From positions 7,256,001 through 7,316,000 of the forward strand of contig NC_079884.1 in assembly GCF_029227915.1 (NCBI RefSeq): DNA of 60,000 bases, read 5' to 3'. This DNA is from Hydractinia symbiolongicarpus. Lineage: Eukaryota; Cnidaria; Hydrozoa; Anthoathecata; Hydractiniidae. Below are positions 30,737 through 42,438 of the stretch, piece by piece. The notes under the pieces were generated by a model. The model saw only the letters and a program-made list of their open reading frames with translations. It had not been told where the DNA came from and did not search any database. A program made the position numbers and the translations under genes. Numbering within the stretch: position 1 is the first letter of the stretch; the number at the start of each line of letters is the position of its first letter.

Positions 30737-31828
30737 ACAATGCTACAGCGGATCTAGCGTACGTCAGAACCGGCAAGCGACTGACATCTTTTCAAACCTT
30801 AGGAATGTAGATAAGTGAAAAATAAAACAAAACGCCGGTCAACCAGCAACCGATATTACGGCATTTTGTTCGGCCCCGGACCTGACGCGCGTGTGGCGTT
30901 CGAATTTACGTGGTCTGTGTACTAGGTTGTGGATGGCGTATATTTGTCTTCTGCCTTTCGCCGTTTCTGCCGATGTAAGTAAAAAAGCGACTGGAATTCG
31001 TATATTTTTTGTTGATTTGATTGGTCAAAACGGTTGATTTGGCTGTTCTGATTGGTTGTTGGGTTGTGACTGACATTCCTAATTTCAAGGTCAGCCGAAA
31101 GCAGTATTACTTCTGCGCGAGTATAAAATTGTGTAAACATAGAAGAACTGATACCGGTTGTGTTATCTTGCGGACCCGTCAGTGGCCAAGAACTCTCCCA
31201 CCTTGATTAAGGTTATATGTTCGCCCTTGATTTTATTCTTTGTTCAAACATGGCTGCAGAGAGCATGTTTGAGCTGGTCCGTCTAGCTATGCAAAAGAAT
31301 GATTTGTGTTATATACAAGATATATATTTGAAATATTGTAATAAAATAAGGAATCTTCCTTCCTTCTCAAACGAAGATATATTGAACTCAATCAATAACA
31401 ACAACATATTGAGAAATTTTTGATGCTGAAGTTTATCTTCCAAAGATTTTATGAAAAGACCTTAACAAGTGTGCAGTAGCCATGTGGTAAGGGTGTTAAG
31501 TTTTTACTTGTTTTTTGTGTCATAGCTAGCTCTATTAGGTAACAATGGATATTTTTTTAATCATTTAATTATTCAGCTGGCTCCAATTGCTCTTTTATTT
31601 AAATTAGCTAGCTATCAGCTGTCTGCACGTCACACAGTGATTATGGGAACAATAAAAGATCATTAAATTTATACAATAGATCTTGTCAGCTAATATTTTG
31701 ATAAGAAGATTTGCTAAATTAAACCAAACTCAAATGTAAACAAACTTCAGTCGCTCTCCATCACAGTGCTTGCTAGCCTTTGATTTGTTAAATAAAAGTT
31801 TAAAGATGGGAGCTATATAGCTATAGCT
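30737..31828. other. Non-coding, possible 5' region of the vertnin/hAT-like gene
   Basis: No firm gene. A 58-codon stretch opening at ATG 31250 (MAAESMFELVRLAMQKNDLC) could be a first exon of the transposon gene, since similar short N-termini occur in such proteins, but no join is visible. TAGCTAGC phrases repeat near 31525-31620. Confidence 0.3.
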
Positions 31829-32740
31829 TTGACAAAGCTCTTGATCAAGACTTATGTTTTATTTAGCTCTGAAAGTACTGGAAATTGCTTGTACAGTTCT
31901 GCTTCCATCCTGCTTGTTGGTGACAATTCGTTTGTTGAGGATCTCAGAATTTTAACGTCATTGGAGTTGTTTCTGTGTTCTGAATATTACAGTAGGCACC
32001 CTGTTTTGTTGTCGTTATTTGAAGAACACAAAGGTAAGGTATTTAAATCTGTTGATAGCATTTTGCGAATGGTAACATCTTTTGAAGCTCTTGATGCTTC
32101 AGGTTCTTCGTGCTCTAATAAGTTGGTAAAAAATGAAGCCATTGGCAACTGTAAAAATCAAAAGTGGTGTAGCTTACTTTGCATATTTGCTTTGTCGTCA
32201 GTGTCATTGGCCAACATAAATATATATTTTCCGGATTGTGGTGACTCAAGGGATAAAATTTTATTTAATTGTATAATCAGTCCATGAAATCCCACTCCTT
32301 CTTTAAGGACATTGAAATTTCTATTTTGTTTACAAAGTTTTAATGTTGACTCAAGTAATCACCTTTAAGCCTAATCATTTTGTTCCCATAATTTTTGTGC
32401 CTAACGGTACAAAGCGAAAGTTACCGCACATCACAAAAAAAAAAAAAATGTCTTGTGTGCCTACCAAAAAAATTTCAGTTCAGTCAAAGCTCAGTTTTTG
32501 GACTGATAAATGTAGTGACACTTTAATTTTTCCAAGAGTTATGCCATTAATAAATGTTCATAAACCTGTTGTGTCAAATCCTTTAACCATCACACCAAGT
32601 TTAGGCAGCAATAGTCTCATTTTTGAATCCTCACATACAATTTGTCATCCACCTGTCCAATCCCATGTTGCAACAACAAGCATTGTCACACAACAGATTT
32701 CACAATCAACTGTAATTGTAACATGCCAGACAGTTTATTA
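31829..32740 (+). pseudogene. Vertnin/OTU-like N-terminal protein of a hAT-type element
   Basis: The frame 31829-32287 encodes STGNCLYSSASILLVGD, then DLRILTSLELFLCSEYYSRH, NQKWCSLLCIFALSSVS and INIYFPDCG. This block is shared by vertnin and by many uncharacterised cnidarian transposon proteins. It looks like a catalytically degenerate OTU-type fold: GNCL in place of the active-site D-G-N-C. A shifted frame continues FKPNHFVPIIFV (32343), matching the family's C-terminal phrase. Two frame changes around 32290-32350 break it. Confidence 0.5.
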
Positions 32741-33690
32741 CCTGTGAATAGATTTGATGTGTCATTGTACCGTGAAAAAATGAGAACTTTGAAAAATGAC
32801 ACTTCAGCAATTCAAGACCTCATTAAAAACGTTTTTAAACCAAATAACAATTATGTGTTCCCAAAAACTAAAAGATGCTTTCGTTTTGAATGGTTAAACA
32901 AATTTCCTTGGTTGTGTTATTCACCAGCAGTTGATGGTGCATATTGTCTTCCGTGTGTTTTATTTGGAGAGAAATTTCCAACCAAAACCAACAAAATTAA
33001 AAAACTGTTTTCTGAGTCATTTAGATATTGGCCAGATGCCAATGCTCATTTACTAGCTTTATAAGTAATTATTTTGGTAAGTCCCAACCAATTGACATTC
33101 TTGTTGATTGTAACAGGAGAAAAAAAATTGCTGAAAATAGAAAAAAGCTTGTCCCTATTGTTCAAGCAATAATCTATTCTGGTAGGCAGGGCCAGGCATT
33201 AAGAGGTCATTGAGATGACTCCCAGTATCATGGTGAAGTAGGGGAGTTTTCTTGTGGAAGGGTGGGGAATTTTGTGGAATTGTTGAATTTTAGGGTGCAA
33301 GGTGGAGACACTATTCTTGCTGAGCATTTGAAAAACAGCCCTAAAAATGCAACCTATATCTCCAAAACAACACAAAATGAGTTAATAAGTTGTTGTGGTG
33401 AATTTATTTTGGATAAATTAGTTTCTGAGATAAAAAACAATGTGTTTTATTCTATTCTTGCTGATGAAGCCTCTGATTCATCTCACAAAGAGCAAATGTC
33501 TTTAGTCCTGCGTTTTGTGGATGATTCATTTAACATTAAAGAGGAATTCATCCAGTTTATCCATTGTGATGAAGGACTTTCTGGTAAAGACTTACAGTCT
33601 GTTTTATGCAAGTGTTTAGAACATTTGAAGTTGGACATAAAAGATTGTAGGGGTCAAGCATATGACGGTGCAGGTGCTGTGGCTGTCAGG
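32642..33690 (+). pseudogene. TTF-zinc-finger/hAT-like transposase, truncated
   Basis: The frame 32642-33064 has a TTF-type zinc finger with FEWLNKFPWLCYSPAV and GAYCLPCVLFG. After a frame change it reads RKKIAENRKKLVPIVQAII and QALRGH, then a TGA (33211-33213) where an arginine codon is expected (RGHRDD). The frame resumes with YHGEVGEFSCGRV and FYSILADEASDSSHKEQMS, which holds the first catalytic aspartate of the DUF4371/hAT fold. Reading stops matching at about 33690 (YDGAGAVA), well before the C-terminal dimerisation region. This is a ZMYM1/52-kDa-repressor-like transposase relic. Confidence 0.75.
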
Positions 33691-33960
33691 AGCTTTATGG
33701 CAACTTTTAACTACCTATTACGTTATTTTATTTCGTTTTATATCACCTCCACGCACTTTACCCCCGGGTTTAGCTTGCTCCTGCTAATAGTACCCGGTTT
33801 ATTGGAGCGCTAGCTGACTGTACTTGTCTGGCACACTAAATAATATATAATGTTATTGAATGTTGCCTAGGCAAGCTGATGAGCCCTGATATCGGGCGAA
33901 ACAGTCTGATAATATATAATTCCTACCGTTGTTTTTATTATCCCCTAACTTTATACAACA
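33691..33960 (+). mobile_element. Insertion carrying a hammerhead-like core; class uncertain
   Basis: The hAT-like homology stops abruptly at about 33690 and different sequence follows. It includes a GC-richer block (CCCCCGGGTTTAGC ... TAGTACCCGG) and the ribozyme-like motif at 33876-33906. Penelope-like retroelements and retrozymes in invertebrates carry such motifs in their terminal repeats. No coding part is present here, so this could be a solo terminal repeat or a small retrozyme. Confidence 0.4.
33863..33925 (+). ncRNA. Hammerhead ribozyme-like motif
   Basis: Core CTGATGA at 33876-33882. Stem II is GCCC (33883-33886) with GGGC (33894-33897) around a 7-base loop. GAAA follows at 33898-33901, then C-A-GTC, a minimal stem III with GTC (33904-33906) as the potential cleavage triplet. 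Helix I next to the core does not pair well as read (GCAAG before, TGATA after), though AT-rich flanks at 33839-33852 and 33908-33922 could pair more distally. The core is complete; self-cleavage is doubtful for this copy. Confidence 0.45.
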
Positions 33961-34163
33961 AATACATTTTCCAAAATTAACGCAAAAGAGTGGTTTTACA
34001 CGTTAAAGAGTAAGAGGAGATTGGATTTTAATTTAGCCTGTTAACGCTTTAGAATGCCGTAAAAAGCAAAAACTTTGCTTTGCTTTTGCTACGCAAACGG
34101 CTGCGCTTTTTTGCTTCGCAAAATTTGTGACTGACATAAAATAAATTCTATATCCGCCCTGTT

Positions 34164-34239
34164 AAATAAGTTACACTTTATATAGCCTATATAAAGCCTA
34201 TATAATAAATATAAAGCCTATATAAAGTGTAACTTATTT
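34164..34239. repeat. 22-bp palindrome with TATATAAAGCC repeats
   Basis: Perfect arms (34164-34185 and 34218-34239) beginning AAATAAGTTACACTTTATAT. The 32-base centre holds further TATAAAGCC units. It may be a tiny foldback MITE. Confidence 0.75.
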
Positions 34240-37140
34240 ACAGCGAAAAAACAATAGTAATAAATTATTATCTAAAATATAAAAAAATCACCAACACAAA
34301 CACATCTCATGTATCCATAAACAAAAACAATCCTTTGCTTCATCACGGAAAAAATTGTGGTTGATTTTATTCACCACATGGAAAACTACATTAAAAGAAT
34401 GATTTATCTATACAACAAACCTAGTAAAAGTGGATCGCATATGCAGTTATAATTATGCATCTTTTGTTAACATTATTCAATCACTATTTAATTGGCCAAT
34501 TAAAGTTTTAAGTCATCTGGAACAATGCAATAACGTAATTCTTATGGGAATTTGCATATTATTAGCATGCGATAAGAGTTACATTTTTTTGACGTGAACA
34601 GTTCCCTTATTCTTCGCGTTTTATGTTCTTTGCATGTTATTTGTGAGCGTAGTTAACTAAGCTTTCTTCGAAGATATCAAATTCAGTTTCTCTCAAACGA
34701 AAAATTTAAATTTATTTCATAGTAAACCCTGCATTACAATGAACCAATGACACAAAGTCGGCGTGGTCGCAACTTAGTCTCTTCAGTAATTTAAGAAAAA
34801 ATTATATTTTTTCAGGTGAGTGAGGCCAATCCAGCTCAAAACAAGTGATTTTTCAATATTTACCATCACGTGACCAACACCACTTGATCTTTCTTCATGT
34901 ATTACCTAAAATTTTTGTTCTAATAATAAAAAATTGCTGTGGTTAAATAAGAATTAATTTTTAAATAAAAATAACGTTATTATTCGCATTGATGTGAGCT
35001 TGGCTTCACGCCACGTTATAGTATACACATAGCTGTTAATTCTTTTACTTGGCAATACACAGTTAACTCCCGGTACCTCAAACCTGTAAAGCCTAGTTCT
35101 TACCAACGCGTTTATTATTAAACAGATATTTATTACTATTCTCATGAATGAGTTTATTTTCATCTAATTAATTATGCAGTAAGATGATGCGTTCACACGA
35201 ACTTAATTTCGGAACAAAAGTTAAGATTTGTGAGTATCGATATGGACAGCGCGGAGATTTTAGAATTGGGTTATCTTTTTTTAAGTATAATAAAAACTAA
35301 ATTTAAAAAATAAATTAAACATTAAACCTTGTTCGTACTCTAGTTCTTCATTTATCGCCAAGTGTTCTCTTTCTGTCTTTTTTTATATTCATTGTCAGCT
35401 TTATCATGGGGACAGGGGTAGAGTCTCACCAGCTCAGACAGTGCTTCCTCTGCTAATATTCCATTTTAGATTTCATTACGTATTATTATTTTCGTGTTTT
35501 GTCACTGTCGTTCTTTCATTTTTTCACGCAATGCTCTCATGATGGCCACTCTCACTTTGAGCATTGGCGGTAAAAAGAGAAGATTTCCTTGACGTAGAAT
35601 AAACTCATGCTAAACGCATGATTTTTATATCGAAACCTTTTGGATATTAAAGCTTAGTTCCCACCAATGCGCTTTTTGATAAACATATTCCGCCCCCCTG
35701 ACGTTTTTTTTTTCAAAACTTTCTAATGCTATGTTTCATGGCTACAATACTTACTGAGTTTCAATAATTATCTATCTAAGACACGTGCATGCCAAATTTT
35801 TAGGTCCCATACCTCTCAGAGGCTTTAATATTGGCTATTACACGAAACTACCCCTAAAAATCTTTGTGAAAACATTCTAGTAGTGAAAATATAATAAATC
35901 TTGTTAGGATTATCCTTAGAACTTGAAACTTAAAGCACAACTTTGTTTTACCAAGAAGAATCAATTTGCAAGTTTTAGACACGTGATTAATCCGATTTCC
36001 CGATTTTTGCGGATATTACCCCTAAAAAAATCCCGGATTATCGGGCACTGTTTTGACACTTTTTCATGCAATCTATGTAAAAACCGGAAAATATGTAAAA
36101 TAACACTTATTTAGCTTTCAGAAACTACAAACAGAATGTAAATTCGCTCTAGAACAGAAGTAATTTAATTTTAAGCAGATAATAGCATTTTAAACAAATT
36201 TCAAGCTTTCGATGACGTCACAGAAAATGTGCTGACGCAAGCAAAAATTTGCTGCCGTTATTTTGTTCCTTTTTTTATATACTATAAGTGTATTAAGTTA
36301 ATTTCAATTTGGACAAGACTGAAAGTTATTAAGGGTGCGGGTAACCAAATTTCTGAAAGTTGATAGGGAACAATTATGATGTCGAAAGGTAGCCTAGAAT
36401 AAACTCGCTTGTTCATGATATGATAATATCTAAATTATTTAATGACAATGACTTAACAGAAAAGTAGTAATCTTCTTAAAGCGGATTAGACCAAGATAGG
36501 TGAGCAATGTTTTTGATACTGCGGTTAGCACCCACTAAATTAAACACTGGATAACTCGAACTTTCATTATCTAGAAATGTTTTCTTGGGTCCATTGAACT
36601 TTCGTCAATGCTTTCCTAACTCAGATTAACTTAAATCTCGGATAACTTAAACATTCGTTAACTCGACTAATTTTCCGTCCTCCCTGAGTTTAATTTATTC
36701 GGATAACTCGAACTTTTTACTCGAGAAAAGGAAATGAAAGACTAGCAACTGTCAGATATTAATTCTTATTAACTCCTGTAGATAGATCGTGTTGCCTATC
36801 AAGAAAAATTAACAAGGCACTTGCCAAGAACATCAAAATTCACCTTTTCCTAGTAACTGTTCTCCAACCACCTAAAAAAAAACGTTAACTCGAACTATAA
36901 TCTCATTTTAGACTAAATTTGACTTACAGGAGCTTCGTTTAATTCGAATATTCGTTACGTCGAACTTTTTTCCCCGGTCCCTTAACTATTCAGTCCGGAG
37001 TTTTTCGAACATATTATGACGTACTCTGTATGGAAAGTTATTAGGCAAAGGGGGAATCCTTCCCAGTCCTAATATTTTTTGATAGGGAATACAGTTGCCT
37101 GTCAAGAAGACAAACACAACAAAAAGCGAAATGTTCATCA

Positions 37141-37205
37141 TCATCATTCTCGCCTTAACGTCCGTTTTCCATGCTAGCATGGGTTGGACGTTGTTCGACA
37201 TGATA
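37141..37205. repeat. Palindromic dispersed repeat CGTCC...CCATGCTAGCATGG...GGACG
   Basis: The segment reads CGTCCGTTTTCCATGCTAGC, then ATGGGTTGGACG, an imperfect palindrome preceded by TCATCATCATT. I recall near-identical palindromes as dispersed repeats in several invertebrate genomes; the family name is not known to me. Confidence 0.45.
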
Positions 37206-38589
37206 ATATCTATATTTTTCAATAATCTGCTTTGCCTCTTTTGTTCAAGGCACACACGCTTGTAGAATTATTAATAAAGGCGATAAAATGTTTTGATAAC
37301 AGAAATTAAACATCCTGTTCTCTTCGGCTAATACAGATTTTTGCCGGCTCGCGATTTTTTTTGTCATCCAAGTTAATTATGATTAATAACTTTAGTTTTA
37401 AAATGTAGCGACAGGAATGGCGACATGGTTTTGGAAGTGGAGCATATTTAATATTTAAACTTCAGTGTCCATAATCTCACTTCGTATCCATGTATCCCTT
37501 AAGACTTTTATAAGCTGTCTCTTCATAGAGTAAAAAAAATGAAGAAATAAGCATCAAATTTAGTCGGTTATCTGAACTCTTAAAAATTATTGCTGATGTC
37601 AGCATGACATCTTTTCAGATTTTTGTAAGCCGTTACGTGGATTATTTCACAATTCCGACATGTTTGGATGTGCGACTAACCAACGTAAATAGATTGACGA
37701 TTTTTCCAAATTTGAATAATTGCTCAAAAAACTTCTGATATGACCATATTTTTTTCAAGAATTGTTTATTGTGGACTGTTTTTCTTTTTTCACAAGCATA
37801 CCTTGTACCTTTTGTAATAAAATGCAATTACACAGCTGTCGTTGTAAAAAGCACACAAAATAATGATCCTACGAAGGACGAATTTCTGAGGACCGGTGGA
37901 CCCGTGAATTCTTCCACGGACTAACGTATAATCTCTATCTCTGTTATAACAAGACGTATGATATACGTAAACAACCTCGCGAATAAAGTTTACAAAAAGC
38001 TATCTATTAAATTGTGATTTCTGTTACAAAGTTAGACATGACATATTTTGCTATTCAGATGGGCAATAACATTTCTTGTGGACTACGCAGTTATTTTTCG
38101 AAATTGATTTGTGAGATCTTCTTGAACGGAAAATTCCTCGAAATTTCAATTTTCGTTGGGTCAGTCTGGGGTAAACTGACTGACAGAAAGAAGAAAGCGA
38201 GAACGAGAAATTCTTTTCGCTACAAAAAGAATTTCGTTCTCGTAATTATTTATATATGGTGGAGCGTCTTCGTTTTTCTCTTACGTATTGTTGTGAAAAT
38301 TTTATTTTTCGCAGACTACTTTCCAGGCATTTGGGGGGAGACCTTAATTCTGCCTATATTCACTTTTGAAAACTTTGGTGGAAACACCTTTACTTTACCA
38401 GTTAGTTAAATAAAGCTTGTGAACACTAATCTTATCTTTTTAAAAAATAAACAATATGCAGGCGCTGCATAAACTATCTCGCTATTGAAAATGCACAACT
38501 ATGAAACATCCACAATGCACCCAATTTTACAATTTCTGCTAACAAAAAATACAGCCTATCATTCATGGTTGAAAGTCGCGCGATTGAAA

Positions 38590-38985
38590 CGTTTATGAGC
38601 TTAAACTCCATTTAGGTGACAAAGAATCAAAATTTTGATGTCACTATCATATTCAACATACTTTTTTTGTTAACTGTGCCAAATTTTGTCGAAAGTAGAG
38701 TTTTTTAATTTTCGAACAAATTTTGGCCTAAAATGACATTTAGGTGACAAAAAATCAAAATTTTAATGTCACCATGTTCAGCATACTTTTTTTGTTAACT
38801 TTGCCAAGTTTTGTCTGAAATAGTTTTAATTTTTGGACCAATTTGGCCTAAAATGACGTTAAGTGACAAAAATCAACATTATGGTGTCACTATTATGTTC
38901 AGCATACTTTTTTTGTTAACTGTGCCAAGTTTTGTCGAAAACAAATACCAAATTTGGCCTGAAACGTCATTTAGATGACTTCCAA
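38590..38985. repeat. Three tandem copies of a ~120-128-bp repeat
   Basis: Units begin near 38614, 38742 and 38861 with (A)GGTGACAAA.AATCAAAATT. They continue through AGCATACTTTTTTTGTTAAC and TGCCAAGTTTTGTC and end with TTTGGCCTAAAATGAC. Spacings are 128 and 119 bp. It is satellite-like. Confidence 0.85.
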
Positions 38986-40189
38986 GTACTTAGAGAGTTT
39001 AGGTACGAAATTTAAATCTGTGACGTTGCAATTGATTATTTCGGACATGGTTAGTTACGAGTTAGTAAAAAGAAAAAAAAAGAAAAAATAGTTACCAAGA
39101 TGAGATTCGAACACACGACTACTCCCGTGCCGGTGCTCAGAGAGGCAAAAATTTCCATTCTTGTAGGACACATTTGCGTTTTAATACAAGCTCACGAGCT
39201 TGTAATAACCCTCGTCTGTCTTTTCGTACATATTGAAAGTAAAAATAAGTAATAACGTGATTTATGTTGGGCGATATGGTTTTTGATTTCCCTTGAAAAA
39301 GCTTTTCCGCGGGCGAACAAAATTTGGGATGAGGCTGAATGTACAGTTTCCGTAAAATGAAATTCACGTGTTTTCTCCGTTACCCTAGTTAGTGTGTTAG
39401 AATAGTTAGTGTACCTTACTTCTGCTTTAATCGCCTTTGTCGTTGAACGAAACTAATGTCTTTTAGAACAAGGACTGGGAGATAACTTCAGGCTAGCTGT
39501 TACCTACAAGTTGCTTTGTTTTTAAAACTTTAAACCCAGCATTGCTTTTAAGATGTTACTCATATAAAAAGTGTGTAGGAAAGGCTGAGACGCAACGGAT
39601 GTTATAATATCTAGAACATTCTCAGCGGCCATTACTGGCGAGTTTTGAATAGATAAAAAAAACTTTGGGCCGAGGAAAATTTTTTCCCACGAAGTTTAAG
39701 TAGGAGTCATGCCTTAAAAAAGCATTGCGCGTTGTTCGTTTAACTTATCAAACGCAGCTGGGAAAAGACAACAAAATAATGATTGAGAATGCTATAAATT
39801 AATTGTAATAAATTAAAAAGCCAATTATTTACACGTTAAAACAACAACAAATTCATAAACCTATAAAAGATCAGGAAACAAAATGTTCTTCATCGCGGTG
39901 ACTAAAAAATAACAACAATCATTTTAACACATATGCAGGAGTGTACCTAATAAGTATAATACACATCATTGAATCAAGCGGTACAGATTGGTTATAAAAA
40001 TCGACTGTTAAAATCAAAACGGTTTCATGATTTTGATGTAACATCAATCCCTAAGGTTTTTCACAACACTCCAGCAGTCAAACTATACACAAGTTAATGA
40101 AAATTAAACTCTGTACATAAATTTAAACTTTATTACACAAGTACAATTTTATACCATGATGAGGTAGACAGTCTCAGACATGCAAAAAA
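38986..40189. other. Non-coding
   Basis: No gene supported. A sequence near 39104-39150 (GAGATTCGAACACACGA) resembles the reverse complement of a tRNA B-box and may be a SINE remnant. Confidence 0.4.
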
Positions 40190-40847
40190 CATGGTGACCA
40201 CAGAAAATTTATATTTAAATTCCAGGACATTCCAGGACAAAAATGTTTGATATTCCAGGACAATTCCGGGAGAAATTGCTAACCTTAAAAATCACAAGCC
40301 TAATAAAACCTTGACGCAATGCAAGTATTTGTGGACCGCTGGAAGCCAAATATGTTGCAGGATTTTACAAAACTAGTTGTTAATTAAACCTTTTGTCCTT
40401 GTCACCCGTACAGCGGTTCTTTGGGTCCTTGATATGCAGGCCTTAAGGTTGCCCAAATATTTTCGCAGAAGGTAATGCATTTTCCCATTTGGAAAATATA
40501 ATTGATTTATGCTAGAATTCAATGAAAATAGTTAGCCTTGATCAGAGAAGTAGCGATGAAAACAAGTGATTGGGAGTAACAATACAAAAAGGAGGATAAA
40601 GGAAAGTGAGTGAGAGTGTACTGAACCCTTTTTAACGGTTACCTTGAAGTAGCAACATCAAAACTTATCATTTTCCATTCTGGTAATATAGCCAATTTAT
40701 TGTTGAGGTTACAGTAAGTGAAGTGTCTATCTGGACTAACTTTACCTCACCACGTTCTACGATATTTCTCCATGAGATGAAAAGTTTTTACACACTTTCG
40801 CTGTAAAGCTCAATATGTTAATCCTCATCTGGAGGGTTAGTTTTCAC

Positions 40848-41158
40848 CGACTGATAGCCTTGTGGTAGAGCGTTCGCTTTCAGTGCGGGAGGTCTTGGGT
40901 TCAAACCCTGGCCGAGTCATGCCAGAGACTATAAAAGTGTGAATCTATCCTTTCTGCTTAGCGTTCAGCATGAGAATAGGATTGATATCTTAGGCGGTTG
41001 TCTAGTTGAGCGATTGTTGTGCTTCCACGACTTTCGTAGCTCAAATGGGAGCTTTAAATGCGCTAGGACCCCCTTCGCAGGACCCTCGTTGATAGCAGTA
41101 CCAATAGGAACTGAAGAGGCTATCCTGGGTAAATAATAGTAATAATAATAATAATAAT
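40848..41158 (+). mobile_element. tRNA-derived SINE, plus strand
   Basis: The head has an A-box region GATAGCCTTGTGGTAGAGCG and a perfect B-box GGTTCAAACCC (40898-40908), with an anticodon-like loop TTTCAGT. A body follows with the domain GTAGCTCAAATGGGAGC, then CTAGGACCCCC (about 41036-41075). The tail is CCTGGGTAAATAATAG, then (TAA)n. The RNA-polymerase-III boxes and simple-repeat tail are typical of SINEs. The central domain is shared with the SINE at 41775-42063. Confidence 0.85.
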
Positions 41159-41680
41159 GTCTTAAATTTTGAGGAATTAGCACTTTATTCATATCTTTGA
41201 AAGAAAATTCACTGAAAAATATACCTTAAGGTCATCCAGTAAATTAGGTATAGAGCAAAGTACACCTTTCTGTCTTTTTGGTCTGTAAACAAAGTTTTGA
41301 CCACGTGGGAAAGTATTTTCAACCATTTTGATGGGTTTAGCACAAATATTATACAAATAAATTGGTTAAACACAATGCAACTTTATTTTCAGGTACATGC
41401 ACATAAAAAATTGATTTCTCGGACCTTTCCTAATCTTAACAAAATTTGAACGCTATTATGTTAATTTTGTAAAATTTTGAAACTAAAAGAAAAACTTGGA
41501 TTCAATCCAAAAATAAATTTTTCTTCTCCATAGGCGAAGCTAAAAAAGAAAGTTCTAGAAGTTCCTTAAGAGACATCGGTCTCTAAACACTTAGAATTTT
41601 ACTAACATCGCATTCATTGATTATGGAAAACGTATAAAAATTAATTAAAAATTATGCTTAATGATGTAAAATAAAGAAGT

Positions 41681-42438
41681 TTAGGGGCTGATCACATGAG
41701 GCGAGCCGGTTCGGTTAGATAGATGTGCATATTTTACATGGCTAGCCTCACAAATATCAAGGGGTATACCCTGTCTATTATTTCCAGGAGGGGCCATGGC
41801 TTAGATGGAGAGTCCTAGAGTATTTAATGCTCATTTTGAGCTACGCAGACCCAATTAGTAGGGCCCACGCTCTACTAGACAACTCCCGGCAACATCCAAC
41901 GGCCCACACAGTGTGCCATCTCCCCAATTTCCCTCACATGGCTTGGGTTAACCCGGGGCTATGGTAACATTCACTCGCCCATGTTGAATCGCCGTCAAGA
42001 GGAATCGAACCCCGGTCTCCCGCACAGAGTACGAAAGCTATAACCACTAATCTACGGCGCCATAAACTAATCTACGGCGCCATTTTAAGTTAAGCCAAGA
42101 TCTCGCTTCTATTAAAAGACTTCTCATAAAAAGTGAATTGCGATCGCATGAGAAACGAGCCAGGCCGGTTTACCGAGATCCCGCTTTGTTGAACCAAGTT
42201 CTTGGTTAGATGGAGTGGAAATTTCTCATGTGATTGCTCCAGCCCGGCTAACCGGGCTGATTTTTTAGCTCGTGCGCATCCCTAAACTTTTAAAAGATCA
42301 ATGTGGAGTCACGTGATTTAATTTCAGCCAGCTTAGCCGGACTGAGTTTTCCTCATGTGATGACACGAAATTATCAGCCCGCCTAACTGAGCCAGCCCAC
42401 TTAACTGGGCTGGCTCGCCACATGTGATCAGCCCCTTA
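41681..42438. mobile_element. PIF/Harbinger-type MITE
   Basis: Inverted ends GGGGCTGATCACATG (41684-41698) and its exact complement (42421-42435), extended by GCGAGCC with one change. They are flanked by a 3-bp duplication TTA on each side (41681-41683, 42436-42438). A TTA/TAA duplication with GG-starting ends fits PIF/Harbinger. The interior repeats AGCCGG/CCGGCT phrases in both orientations. There is no coding capacity; a SINE sits inside it. Confidence 0.75.
41775..42063 (-). mobile_element. tRNA-derived SINE, minus strand, inside the MITE
   Basis: On the minus strand the head reads GGCGCCGTAGATTAGTGGTT with a perfect B-box GGTTCGATTCC (42001-42011 as its complement). Then comes the domain GTAGCTCAAAATGAGC, then CTAGGACTCTCC. 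The tail is CTCCTGGAAATAATAG. The first ~18 bases of the head are repeated in tandem at 42066-42083. Its central domain and 3' end match the SINE at 40848-41158, but the tRNA heads differ. Confidence 0.85.

Larger units (their letters stand above)
33961..38590. other. Non-coding, repeat fragments
   Basis: No supported gene. Fragments of the pogo-like family appear near 35056-35100 (CAGTTAACTCCCGGTACCTC) and 36535-36980 (TAACTCGAAC phrases). A 131-codon hydrophobic frame at 38014-38409 contains a foldback and lacks homology, so I do not annotate it as a gene. Confidence 0.5.

Noticed and set aside
38014-38409. 131-codon hydrophobic open frame
   Set aside because: It contains a foldback (CGAGAACGA and TCGTTCTCG around 38198-38246), has no homology I recognise and no splice or promoter context.
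40852-40918. Possible selenocysteine/suppressor tRNA gene (anticodon-like TCA)
   Set aside because: It has A and B boxes but a poor acceptor stem and is followed by a SINE body and (TAA)n tail.
41995-42063. Possible tRNA gene on the minus strand
   Set aside because: It is continuous with a SINE body sharing the domain of the SINE at 40.8 kb.
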